Source: Indolivaga capnocytophagoides DSM 22835
GTDB lineage: Bacteria; Bacteroidota; Bacteroidia; Bacteroidales; Dysgonomonadaceae
NCBI RefSeq assembly: GCF_000426485.1
Contig: NZ_AUFL01000004.1
Location: forward strand, 186,001-250,000
Length of the DNA stretch: 64,000 nt
Direction of reading: 5' to 3'
In this document: piece after piece, positions 35,603 through 43,736 of the stretch
Position numbering within the stretch: the stretch's first letter is position 1
Layout of the letters: each line of letters opens with the position of its first letter
Notes under the pieces: model-generated
Database searches by the model: none
Seen by the model: the letters and a program-made list of their open reading frames with translations, nothing else
What the model was told of the DNA's origin: nothing
Made by a program: the position numbers and the translations under genes

Positions 35603-36369
35603 TTCAAATCTTTTATATTAAAAACAGGTCCTTCAGTGCATACACAGATGTTTCCTTTCGTTGTGTTTTCGACACAGCAAAGGCAGACTCCAAAGCCGCA
35701 AGCCATAGTATTCTCGAGCGAAACTTCGCAATCAATCTGATTTTTGTGAGCATAATTGGCTACCGCCATCATCATAGGCTTAGGACCGCATGTATATATT
35801 TGAGTAAACGATTCCTTATTCAATATAGAATGGTTGATTACATAACCTTTTTCTCCATGAGATCCATCTTCTGTGGTAGTATATACATCACCATATTTGA
35901 CAAATTCATCCAGTTGTAATAAATCTTTATGAGAACGAGCTCCTAATAGAAATATAGGAAGATAACCTTGTCTTTTTAGTTCAGCACCTAAATATAACAT
36001 GGGTGCCGTTCCGACTCCTCCTCCTACGAGTAATATTTTTCCTGTTCTTTTATCCGGAATGGAAAATGAATTACCCAAGGGTAATAGAAGATTAACCAAA
36101 TCGCTTTTTTTGTATTGAGACATCCGTCGTGTTCCATCTCCGATTACTTGTACTAAGAGCCAAAGCTCATTCTTTTCTTTGTCGATAAAGTTTACAGAAA
36201 TGGGACGTCTCAAAAATGTGGTTGGAGAATCTGATACATGTACTTCGACAAATTGTCCAGGATGCATATCCGGCAATAAGGCTCCGTCTGCTGTTGATAG
36301 TTTGAGGAGACAATAGGTTTGATTGAGCTGAAGGTTTTCGGTCACAACCAAATCGAGCATTTTTTTCAT
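35590..36369 (-). CDS. pyrK: Dihydroorotate dehydrogenase electron-transfer subunit
   Basis: 259 aa. Ferredoxin-reductase-like: FAD site [20 protein letters not shown] (the RRPxS motif), NAD site [20 protein letters not shown], and a C-terminal [2Fe-2S] cluster with cysteines in [17 protein letters not shown] and [10 protein letters not shown]. Partner of PyrD in a heterotetramer at the cytoplasmic side of metabolism. An element with the GGTCTGAGACC palindrome lies 26 bp before the ATG, in inverse orientation to the gene. Confidence 0.95.
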   Translation of the reverse strand: MKKMLDLVVTENLQLNQTYCLLKLSTADGALLPDMHPGQFVEVHVSDSPTTFLRRPISVNFIDKEKNELWLLVQVIGDGTRRMSQYKKSDLVNLLLPLGNSFSIPDKRTGKILLVGGGVGTAPMLYLGAELKRQGYLPIFLLGARSHKDLLQLDEFVKYGDVYTTTEDGSHGEKGYVINHSILNKESFTQIYTCGPKPMMMAVANYAHKNQIDCEVSLENTMACGFGVCLCCVENTTKGNICVCTEGPVFNIKDLKWIS

Positions 36370-36394
36370 GCAATAAAAATTCTTGTATAGTGAA

Positions 36395-36460
36395 TAAGGT
36401 CTGAGACCTTTTTATTACTTTGACAAGCATAGTAGCAACAAAGATTTAGTAAGGTTACTA
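36395..36460 (+). repeat. Interspersed element, copy 4 (palindrome 36396-36410)
   Basis: AAGGTCTGAGACCTTTTTAT, TACTTTGACAAGCATAGTAG, CAACAAAGA. The first ~45 bp match copies 2, 3 and 5; the remainder has diverged. Lies between the XRE gene and pyrK, palindrome 26 bp from the pyrK start. Confidence 0.72.
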
Positions 36461-36516
36461 AATGCTGTGTCAAAGTTAAGCAAAACTTATTGCTTTTCAG
36501 AAAAAAAAATCTTAAA

Positions 36517-37002
36517 TCAGTTTTGATGAGAATTAAAGGTCTCAAATGTGTTGTCAGTATAATATATGATTATCTGCTTTACTTTTTTTTCTTTAGCTTC
36601 TTTATATATAATTCGCTCATTAATAACTTCATGTATGGGTTTAGGGAAATCGTTAACCTCTGTATCCTTGCGATATTCGGTCTTTTCCGTATAAATAGTC
36701 GGATTTACTGAATTGTCAGACGGCAACTGGGCGAACAGATCCGGTAGAGCCGAAGATATTTGCTCATGTGCTTCTGAACTATTCTTATAATCACTTTTGA
36801 ACATTGGACCTGCTCCGGTCAAAAGCCAGTCACTGTTTATCTCCGGCATTTTAGCTAAGATGCGTGTAATAACATCGAGACTAGGATTGTTACGTCCATT
36901 CAATATATGAGATATTACAGCACGTCCTATTTGCAAGGTATCTGCAAAACGGGCAGGCGTCATATTCTCTATTTCCATTATCTGTTTGATCCGATCTTTC
37001 AT
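36517..37002 (-). CDS. XRE-family helix-turn-helix regulator
   Basis: 161 aa. HTH_3 domain at residues ~1-65: RIKQIMEIENMTPARFADTL (helices 1-2), QIGRAVISHILNGRNNPSLD (recognition helix and wing), then TRILAKMPEINSDWLLTGAG. The rest (from ~70) is a polar linker with a short coiled-coil-like tail (EVINERIIYKEAKEKKVKQI) and no recognisable sensor or LexA-type protease domain. Proteins of this kind are frequent in Bacteroidales and often stand alone. A -7 box TACATTTG lies at 37045-37052 on its strand. The target is unknown; the A+T-rich gap upstream is a candidate for autoregulatory binding. Confidence 0.82.
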   Translation of the reverse strand: MKDRIKQIMEIENMTPARFADTLQIGRAVISHILNGRNNPSLDVITRILAKMPEINSDWLLTGAGPMFKSDYKNSSEAHEQISSALPDLFAQLPSDNSVNPTIYTEKTEYRKDTEVNDFPKPIHEVINERIIYKEAKEKKVKQIIIYYTDNTFETFNSHQN

Positions 37003-37568
37003 TTTACTTTTCTGTATAAATTAAGAATACACATAAGTATATAACAAATGTAAAACAAATAATCAACAAAAATAAATAGATTGCGTATATTTTTGTAACA
37101 CCTGAAATATATTTTTGTATACGTAAGTCTGTATACATATGGATATATTTAATTACATCTGTAATATACTATAAAGTTTTAATTTATATTATATTGTTAT
37201 AATACTTATTTATAGATATTTAAAATTATAAATATGTTCACATACTGATCTAATGTTGGTTATAGTAGTAGTGTCGCCTTTACAATATTAAATAATAACT
37301 TCATGTATAAAACATTACATATTGATTATTAGTTAATTATGTATTGGTTGTTAGCTGATTATTGCTTGTCTTAAACACATACACATATGAATATTAGATA
37401 CATATGTATAATATTTGTTGTAAATTAAAACTAAAACATATGTATCTGAATTTATTAAATAATATAGAGATGAAATTTAATATATATATGTGTATAATTG
37501 TTGATTGAGTGTAATTGTATATTAAATTACACTTGTATATATTTTATTAAAAAAAATATGTGACTGTT
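37003..37568. other. A+T-rich 566-bp gap with CATATG palindromes
   Basis: No ORF or RNA gene recognised. It holds several ACATATGTAT-type palindromes (ATACATATGTAT around 37399-37410, ACATATGTATC at 37436-37446, GTATACATATGG around 37130), an inverted repeat AGTGTAATT/AATTACACT at 37508-37533, and two ATATTTTTGTA repeats near 37087 and 37110. On the helicase strand the inverted repeat at 37508-37533 is ~35 bp past the stop and might act in 3'-end formation. Confidence 0.5.
37045..37052 (-). promoter_or_regulatory. -7 box for the XRE regulator gene
   Basis: Reverse strand TACATTTG, exact TAnnTTTG, 43 bp before the ATG. The -33 TTTG is not at the usual distance. Confidence 0.45.
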
Positions 37569-40500
37569 TTATTGAAAAGATGCAAGAAATTGTTTATAGA
37601 TTGGATTGATAGATAAGATTTGGCTATTTCCAACAGCAAAAAATTGCTGACGAGCTCGGGTTAATGCTACATTGAGTTTTCTGTCTACTGTTTTTTCTGT
37701 ATTAAGATTGCAAAAGAAGTCTAATTGATCTGGTTTGTTGATGCAGAACGATAAAATTATAATATCTCGTTGACTTCCCTGAAACCTTTCTACAGTATCA
37801 ATCATAATATCTTGTAATTCAGTATTCTGGGACTGAAAAAGTTTGTGTTTTATTAATGCTATTTGATTTCGATAAGGAGTAATGATTCCTAATGTTTTAT
37901 CGGGAATAAACTCTAAATTTAGTTCTTTATATATTTCTAATATAGAATTTGACAAGTTTACTACAATATCAGCCTCATTATAGTTGACTTTATCGCTCTG
38001 AGAATTCGATATTTCGGAGCAATCGAAAAAGTGTCGCCGTTTATTCAATATTATTTTATGATATACATTGTTTAAATTTATTTCTCTTTGAATTAAATTT
38101 TCAGTCTGCCAATCATTTGTAGTTAATAAGATGTTATCATAAAAATGTTTATTCGGAAATTCAGCTAATTCTTTATGCATTCTACCTTGATAGGTTAAAG
38201 TGTCATATGCATGCTCCCATCCGTTACTCTTACATTGTCTGAATAATCGTTCAAATAGAGATTCTCTACAATTATATAATTTTATTATGTTTAATATAGG
38301 ATCTTCTACTTTAGACTTATTTTCATCCTGAAGGGTTATTGTCGACAGTTGTTTGTGGTCGCCTATCATGATAAATTTATCTACTTTAGGTAGAATTCCT
38401 ATAACCTGAGGTTCTAGTATCTGAGATGCTTCGTCTATAATAGCCAAATGAAAATCCTTTAAATCAAAAATCTCTGGACGTCCAGTGATTGCGGCTAAAG
38501 TTCCTACAAATATGCGTTGTTTTTGGATTATATTGCGCAGCTCTTCCCTACTCTTTGTTTTTGCTGCTATATTTTGCAGAAGTCTGTGCCGGTAATTGTC
38601 ATTACATGATAGTTCTGTACCAATGCGTATATACTTGTCACAGCTCTGATCATCGCAGTTAAAAGCCTGGTTAATAGATTCACACAATTCATCTACTGCT
38701 CTGTTAGTATAGGCTATAACAAGAATATTCTGTTCGGTATTGTTATAGTAGTGCTCCAACAATTTACGAGCATAGATGGAGGTTTTTCCTGTACCCGGAG
38801 GCCCTACAATCAGAAAATAGTCATCGGCATCTATCGCTTTGTTTAATATGAAATCCTGCTTATTTTCTTTGTTAAGTGTGTAATTATTAACTGATTGTCT
38901 ATCTTTGGATTTAGGAATAGCTACACCTAGTAATAATTGGCGTTTCCGTATCGGTGACGAAATAAAACTGAATAAGCTTTTATACATGTTCACATAAGTA
39001 TGATCAAGCTTATCATGTTCAATTACCCAAGTCGTGTGTTTTTCGAAATAAGATCTATTCTTTTGTTTGTACCTAAAGCGGAGAAGCAGATTATTATTGG
39101 ATATTTCAGCAATAGTACCTTTTAATATCTGATTAGTCAGAGCCGAATCTTTTTCTTTGTCTTTTGGGTATAGAATACAAATTTCGCCTTCTCTGAAGTT
39201 GATAAAATCTACATTATCACTTCGTTGAAATAGGATCTTCATATCCTTCCCAGAATCATCTATATCGATTATTTTTAGTCCTTCGACTAAATCGAAGTTG
39301 TCGAGTCGTTCTTTATATTCAGTAGTCCATAAACTGGCTGTTGAAGAATTAGATTCGAAATAATTATCTCCAATTTTTTGTATGTATAGTTCTCTGGTTA
39401 TAAAAGTTATGAACCTATAAAAATAAGCTTTTTCTAGCTCCGGAATATTTCTGAGTTGCTTGTCAAAATCGAGTATTTGTTGAGTGAAAAAATCCGGCAC
39501 TTTACCGTAATTATCTAAATTGCATATATAGCGAATTAAGTTATCGACAGTATTATTATCTCCCGTATAAATAGCATGTTCAGTAGCGATAATCAAATTC
39601 CGCTGGTTGATTATTTCCTTTTCTAGTTTTTGATATGGGGCAGCCATCCTAAGGTTTTCTCCTTGGTTTTCAGCGGCAGAGTACAATATAGAAGAAGATA
39701 TCCTGCGGTCATCTAACTCAAACACAGATTTGATAATCAACCGGTATATAGTTGTCTGAATCTCATGATTCAAAGCTATTTTAGTCGGGTCGTTTTTAGG
39801 ATAAGGTACCCCACCCGATTTTAATTCTATTATCTGAGCTTTATTTTCGGAGAGTTGCAGAAGGTCTAGTCTTCCCTGAAATCCATATCGCTCACAAAAG
39901 AAGGACGGTTCTAAAGTACAATTGGCGGGGTTTATTTTATTTACAGGAAAATCCTGTGTTATTACTCTTTTTATATTAGCAAATTGAATTTTTGCTTTCG
40001 ACATAAAGGTTCTGAAATCACCGACTTGTTTTATATCGGAACAACTGGTAAATTCGAATGGCTTTTCTTTAAAAGCTTTGAGAAAACAATAATCGAAAGT
40101 GAGGTTTTCCGGATCTTCCGTAAAGATGAGTTCATCCAGAAAAAAGTTTGCAAGATTTCCCATCAAAATATAGTGAGAATTTACGGGAGGTTCGAATCGC
40201 TTTCTGAAATAATGCAAGTATGATATGCTGTAGTTTTGGAAGCATTCGGCCATTGCAGAAGCATCAATCAGGTAATTCGGCTCTAATACTATGAATTTAG
40301 GAATATAATAACCTTCCTTATCAATGTAATAATCTATTATATTGATTTGAGCTCCGATCCAAATCTTATCTATACTTGAATTGAATATAGTATTTACATT
40401 TTCAACATTATATCGTATATCTATTTTATTCGAAATATCTTCGGTTATACCTGTCAGCAGGTTTTCAACTCGATTGATTTTAGTAATTTGAACTCTAAGG

Positions 40501-40907
40501 CAGGGAGTATTCTTATCTTTCTTTATATTATCGAAATCTTTTTCAATATCAAAATCTTCCGCAGGATATTCTTCATCATTGTATATAATCGAGCAAAATA
40601 GTTTAATGGTATTATATGCTTTTTTGTATTGCTGCGGAGATACTAGGTTATTCTCATTTTTCAGTAGAAAAGATGTCTTAACCCTTATTGTTTGAAGTTG
40701 CCATTCCAGAGAAGGCGGTAGGTTGTATTTCTGTGCAATAAATACCAGACGTGAGAATAATGAAGGAAACTGTAAAGTTTCACCTGATGTGATTTCCTTA
40801 CAGTTCCTTTCTAAAACCTTTTTCAGGCTTATATATTTCTCTCGAAGCGTACTTGTGGAGATATTGATATCTGATATTTCTTGTTGTACAGCTTCGTATT
40901 TATTCAT
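37569..40907 (-). CDS. Dna2-like fusion of PD-(D/E)XK nuclease and SF1 helicase
   Basis: 1112 aa from ATG 40907; a TTG two codons upstream overlaps the lipoprotein stop. The central nuclease domain has GRLD (~347-350), IIELKSG (~361-367, the ExK) and QTTIY (~386-390, the QxxxY motif of Cas4/Dna2/RecB nucleases); motif I is likely GNLANFFLDE (~252-261). I do not see the four-cysteine iron-sulphur set of eukaryotic Dna2 or Cas4. The C-terminal SF1B helicase has Walker A GPPGTGKTS (~704-712), Q-loop AYTNRAVDEL, Walker B AIIDEAS (~824-830), motif III GDHKQLS, YQGRMHKELAEF, motif V ERFQGSQRDIIILS and motif VI NVALTRARQQFF. The N-terminal ~240 residues are unassigned. Probably acts on DNA ends or flaps in repair or defence. 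Confidence 0.8.
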   Translation of the reverse strand: MNKYEAVQQEISDINISTSTLREKYISLKKVLERNCKEITSGETLQFPSLFSRLVFIAQKYNLPPSLEWQLQTIRVKTSFLLKNENNLVSPQQYKKAYNTIKLFCSIIYNDEEYPAEDFDIEKDFDNIKKDKNTPCLRVQITKINRVENLLTGITEDISNKIDIRYNVENVNTIFNSSIDKIWIGAQINIIDYYIDKEGYYIPKFIVLEPNYLIDASAMAECFQNYSISYLHYFRKRFEPPVNSHYILMGNLANFFLDELIFTEDPENLTFDYCFLKAFKEKPFEFTSCSDIKQVGDFRTFMSKAKIQFANIKRVITQDFPVNKINPANCTLEPSFFCERYGFQGRLDLLQLSENKAQIIELKSGGVPYPKNDPTKIALNHEIQTTIYRLIIKSVFELDDRRISSSILYSAAENQGENLRMAAPYQKLEKEIINQRNLIIATEHAIYTGDNNTVDNLIRYICNLDNYGKVPDFFTQQILDFDKQLRNIPELEKAYFYRFITFITRELYIQKIGDNYFESNSSTASLWTTEYKERLDNFDLVEGLKIIDIDDSGKDMKILFQRSDNVDFINFREGEICILYPKDKEKDSALTNQILKGTIAEISNNNLLLRFRYKQKNRSYFEKHTTWVIEHDKLDHTYVNMYKSLFSFISSPIRKRQLLLGVAIPKSKDRQSVNNYTLNKENKQDFILNKAIDADDYFLIVGPPGTGKTSIYARKLLEHYYNNTEQNILVIAYTNRAVDELCESINQAFNCDDQSCDKYIRIGTELSCNDNYRHRLLQNIAAKTKSREELRNIIQKQRIFVGTLAAITGRPEIFDLKDFHLAIIDEASQILEPQVIGILPKVDKFIMIGDHKQLSTITLQDENKSKVEDPILNIIKLYNCRESLFERLFRQCKSNGWEHAYDTLTYQGRMHKELAEFPNKHFYDNILLTTNDWQTENLIQREINLNNVYHKIILNKRRHFFDCSEISNSQSDKVNYNEADIVVNLSNSILEIYKELNLEFIPDKTLGIITPYRNQIALIKHKLFQSQNTELQDIMIDTVERFQGSQRDIIILSFCINKPDQLDFFCNLNTEKTVDRKLNVALTRARQQFFAVGNSQILSINPIYKQFLASFQ

Positions 40908-40909
40908 TC

Positions 40910-41446
40910 TCAATATTCGCGGACAGTTAAATCTAGATTATTGCACAAAGTTATGTATAAATTTCGACCCTGGGTCAGATATGAATACCCTTTAACTGTA
41001 ACATCAATCTTTCCTTTCTGATTAAGTAATATCATCGCATCATACATGAAATTAATATATGCGTTATCATTGGTGATATCTATCCCTGCATTATTTACAT
41101 TATTGGGTACATTTATATTATAATCAAGCAGCAATGTTCTTCCATTAACAGTGATACTATAAATATTTATATCGTCATTTCGGGATAGATCTCCACTAAC
41201 ATTTACCCATGCATTTTTTAAGTAGATGTCAATAATATCTTCTTTGGAGAAGTTGACATTAGGGATATCTTCTATATAAATGGTAGTTCGGGCTTCAAAA
41301 TTTCCATTTTGAGTTATAGGTAAAAACATTGGATCGAAATTGCTTTTAACTAAATAATCCTTGTCATCATCAGAACAAGATGTCAGAGCAAGACCTAGTA
41401 TTAAGGCCATTAAAGAATACAATAGAAAATTCTTTTTCATTTTCAA
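40910..41446 (-). CDS. Surface-type lipoprotein of unknown function
   Basis: 178 aa. A lipoprotein signal ends in the lipobox LALTSC (Cys ~24), and the mature protein begins CSDDDKDY. An acidic run just after the cysteine is the lipoprotein export signal that sends Bacteroidetes lipoproteins to the outer face of the outer membrane, so surface exposure is likely. The rest is beta-rich and has no motif I recognise (DPMFLPITQNGNFEARTTIY, GKIDVTVKGYSYLTQGRNLY). Its stop is 2 bp before the ATG of the large nuclease-helicase, an odd partner for a cell-surface protein. Confidence 0.7.
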   Translation of the reverse strand: MKMKKNFLLYSLMALILGLALTSCSDDDKDYLVKSNFDPMFLPITQNGNFEARTTIYIEDIPNVNFSKEDIIDIYLKNAWVNVSGDLSRNDDINIYSITVNGRTLLLDYNINVPNNVNNAGIDITNDNAYINFMYDAMILLNQKGKIDVTVKGYSYLTQGRNLYITLCNNLDLTVREY

Positions 41447-41570
41447 GAATAAGTTAGAATTGTTAGTTGTTTTATATTACATATAGTGGCAAATATAATG
41501 AAAGTTATTATGATTTATAACAAAGAATAGAATATGTTAAATTTTTTTGTTGTAAAAAAGCAGCAATTTA

Positions 41571-41602
41571 TTTGCGTGTCACCGATTGGTTACATATATT
41601 TG
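41571..41602 (+). promoter_or_regulatory. Promoter of the tetR-nitroreductase operon
   Basis: TTTG at 41571-41574, 20-bp spacer, TATATTTG at 41595-41602: an exact match to the Bacteroidetes -33/-7 promoter with ideal spacing. The predicted transcript would begin ~23 bp before the tetR ATG. Confidence 0.75.
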
Positions 41603-41617
41603 TTACCAATCAGTAAC
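41584..41617. promoter_or_regulatory. Palindromic operator for the TetR regulator
   Basis: GATTGGTTAC (41584-41593) and GTTACCAATC (41602-41611) form an inverted repeat with 9 of 10 matches, and GTTAC-CAATCA-GTAAC (41602-41617) adds a second, perfect one. Both overlap the -7 box, as expected for autorepression. Confidence 0.65.
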
Positions 41618-41631
41618 ATTGCTTATGTATT

Positions 41632-42243
41632 ATGGAAATAATTAATAATGAGAAAGATCGAGAATATACTAAACAAAAGCTAATAACGGCTGTTGGAGTT
41701 GTTATAAATAGAGATGGATTTGAAAAGGTGGGAGTAAATGCAGTTGCTAATGAAGCGAAAGTTTCTAAAGTTTTAATTTATAGATATTTCGGTTCATTAG
41801 ATGATCTGATAATAGATTATCTCTCCCAGAATGATTTTTGGATAAGCTTTTCAATAGATTTACCAAAAGATGATAATCTCAAAGAGTTTTTGAAAAAACT
41901 ATTTAGAGAACAGATTTTTCAATTAAGATCCAGTAAGCTGATGGGACGTTTGCATCGTTGGGAGTTGTCCGCTAATAATAGTGTCATAGAAAAACTGCGA
42001 TTGAGACGAGAATCAAAAGGAATTACTCTCATTACAGTTGTCAGTCAGCTGGCTCAATATCCGCAAGAAGATGTCGCAGCATTAGCTACAATTTTAAGTG
42101 CATCCATTACCTACTTAACAATGCTCTGTGAACATTGTCCTATGTATAATGGCATCGACCTGCAGAGTGAAAAAGGTTGGAGTCAGATTGCAAAGGGGGT
42201 AGATTTGCTAATAGATGCATGGTATGATAGCCATAAAAAATAA
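41632..42243 (+). CDS. TetR-family transcriptional regulator
   Basis: 203 aa. The N-terminal TetR HTH is clear: REYTKQKLITAVGVVINRDG, FEKVGVNAVANEAKVSKVLI, YRYFGSLDDLIIDYLSQN (about residues 8-66). The C-terminal ligand-binding domain is helical and unlike a named subfamily; it holds several cysteines (LCEHCPMYNG) that might sense redox or electrophiles, but that is a guess. It is followed 21 bp later by a nitroreductase-family gene, the usual partner of an electrophile-responsive TetR. Operator and promoter overlap just upstream. Confidence 0.88.
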   Translation: MEIINNEKDREYTKQKLITAVGVVINRDGFEKVGVNAVANEAKVSKVLIYRYFGSLDDLIIDYLSQNDFWISFSIDLPKDDNLKEFLKKLFREQIFQLRSSKLMGRLHRWELSANNSVIEKLRLRRESKGITLITVVSQLAQYPQEDVAALATILSASITYLTMLCEHCPMYNGIDLQSEKGWSQIAKGVDLLIDAWYDSHKK

Positions 42244-42264
42244 GACTTATTAAAAAATATCATC

Positions 42265-43305
42265 GTGAAAAAAGATAATATTAAAATTTTTGTACTGTTT
42301 ATAATAGTATTCATAATTAGTCAGAAGATGGAAGGACAGGTTAATAATGATTTCAGAGCAATGATAGAAGCTGCTACGAAGGCTCCTTCAGGGCATAATA
42401 CTCAGCCATGGCTGTTTAAAATACACAAATCACAGATAGAAATTTTGCCAAATTGGCAAGATACCTTGCCTGTTGTAGATAAAAATAATAGAGAACTGTT
42501 TATAAGTCTTGGTGCAGCCACCGAAAACTTGTGTATAATGGCTTCTCATTTGGGATATGCTTCTTCTGTTAAAATAGAACAAGCTGAAAAGAAGATCGTG
42601 ATAGATCTCGTAAGACAACATGATGTACAAAAAAATGATTTGGTATTACAGATTGATGAAAGACAAACTAACCGTAAGGTGTATGATGGTAAGACAATCC
42701 CTTCTGATATTCTGCAGATATTGAATAATCTTAAATTATATAACAATACAAGTTATTACACAATTGGGAAAAGTGATACATTATATTCAGTATTAAAAGA
42801 ATTTATTCGAAGAGGAAATGATATTCAAATGAATAATGATGCTTTTAAAGAAGAACTTCTGAAATATATGCGATTTAATAACAGGGAGATTAAGCAAAAC
42901 CCAACAGGTCTTACGTTTAAGGTGATAGGAGCTCCGGCATTGCCTGCGGTTATATCTAAACCTGTTGTGAAATCTTTTCTAAAAGCAGAGAAACAAAATA
43001 AGTCTGATATCGAAAAAGTAGATTCCTCTTCAAATTTAGTGCTTTTTACTACAAAGAAAGATACTTTTGAAGATTGGATAAATCTAGGACGGAGTCTTGA
43101 AAAATATCTATTGAAAGTTACCGAATTACACCTAGCTTATGCATTTATGAATCAGCCTTGTGAGGAGGAGGATTTGGCCGAGGAGCTGCAAAATTATATA
43201 TCTCTAATTAAAGGTGAATACCCTACTCTGCTTTTGAGAATTGGATATGCGGATAAAGCACCTTATTCACCCAGAAAGAATATCGATGATGTTATAGTGA
43301 AGTAA
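42265..43305 (+). CDS. Exported nitroreductase-family (Acg-like) protein
   Basis: 346 aa from a GTG start that gives a signal or anchor segment (IKIFVLFIIVFIISQKMEGQ). NDFRAMIEAATKAPSGHNTQ followed by PWLFKIHKSQIEILPNW is the Acg/NfnB-like N-terminal motif with the SxHNxQPW FMN contact. Further motifs: ELFISLGAATENLCIMASHL, DERQTNRKVYDGK, and the terminal YPTLLLRIGYADKAPYSPRK. About twice the length of simple nitroreductases because the two halves of the dimer fold are fused, as in Acg proteins. Probably controlled by the adjacent TetR regulator; the substrate is unknown. Confidence 0.85.
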   Translation: MKKDNIKIFVLFIIVFIISQKMEGQVNNDFRAMIEAATKAPSGHNTQPWLFKIHKSQIEILPNWQDTLPVVDKNNRELFISLGAATENLCIMASHLGYASSVKIEQAEKKIVIDLVRQHDVQKNDLVLQIDERQTNRKVYDGKTIPSDILQILNNLKLYNNTSYYTIGKSDTLYSVLKEFIRRGNDIQMNNDAFKEELLKYMRFNNREIKQNPTGLTFKVIGAPALPAVISKPVVKSFLKAEKQNKSDIEKVDSSSNLVLFTTKKDTFEDWINLGRSLEKYLLKVTELHLAYAFMNQPCEEEDLAEELQNYISLIKGEYPTLLLRIGYADKAPYSPRKNIDDVIVK

Positions 43306-43498
43306 AATTATGATGTGATTTGTGCATTTATCTATCAAATTATAACAGATAAAACTTAAAGGTAAAATTCTCTTTTTATACAAATGTGATCACTTATAAT
43401 CAGTTATTTATGTAAATAACAAAAGTAGTTTACAGATAACAAACGTATACATCGGATTATAAATATTATCGACTAATCTTAAAGTATCAGTGATATTG

Positions 43499-43537
43499 TA
43501 AAAAGATCTTTCAATACTAATTGAAAGATCTTTTTAT
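43499..43537 (+). terminator. Terminator downstream of the tetR-nitroreductase operon
   Basis: AAAAAGATCTTTCAAT / ATTGAAAGATCTTTTT, perfect 16-bp stem with a 4-base loop and T-run. It lies 194 bp past the nitroreductase stop; the gap before it (43306-43498) has no recognised gene. Confidence 0.85.
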
Positions 43538-43700
43538 TTAGATAGAATTATGATAAAGAACTTTTTGCTGAAAAATAAATAGTATATTTTTTATAAAATA
43601 ACTTGCTATGATTTATATAGTTACTTAGGGTATAAAGATGATCTATGCTTTTGATTATTTTCTGTATAAATAATAATTACTTACTTTGACGGCGATTTAA

Positions 43701-43711
43701 GGTCTTAGACC
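43701..43711. repeat. Solo palindrome GGTCTTAGACC before the BtuB-like gene
   Basis: Perfect GGTCT-T-AGACC, 25 bp upstream of the receptor ATG. The flanks differ from the full interspersed element except for a TTACTTTG (43681-43688) just upstream. Confidence 0.65.
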
Positions 43712-43736
43712 ATTATTTAACTAATTTAAAATTAAA

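Noticed and set aside
36490-36711. 73-codon forward frame opposite the XRE gene
   Set aside because: Antisense shadow of a well-supported regulator; hydrophobic appearance comes from the complement of A-rich codons.
43306-43736. Possible cobalamin riboswitch before the BtuB-like gene
   Set aside because: I looked for a B12-box-like GCCACTG and the surrounding pattern and found neither.
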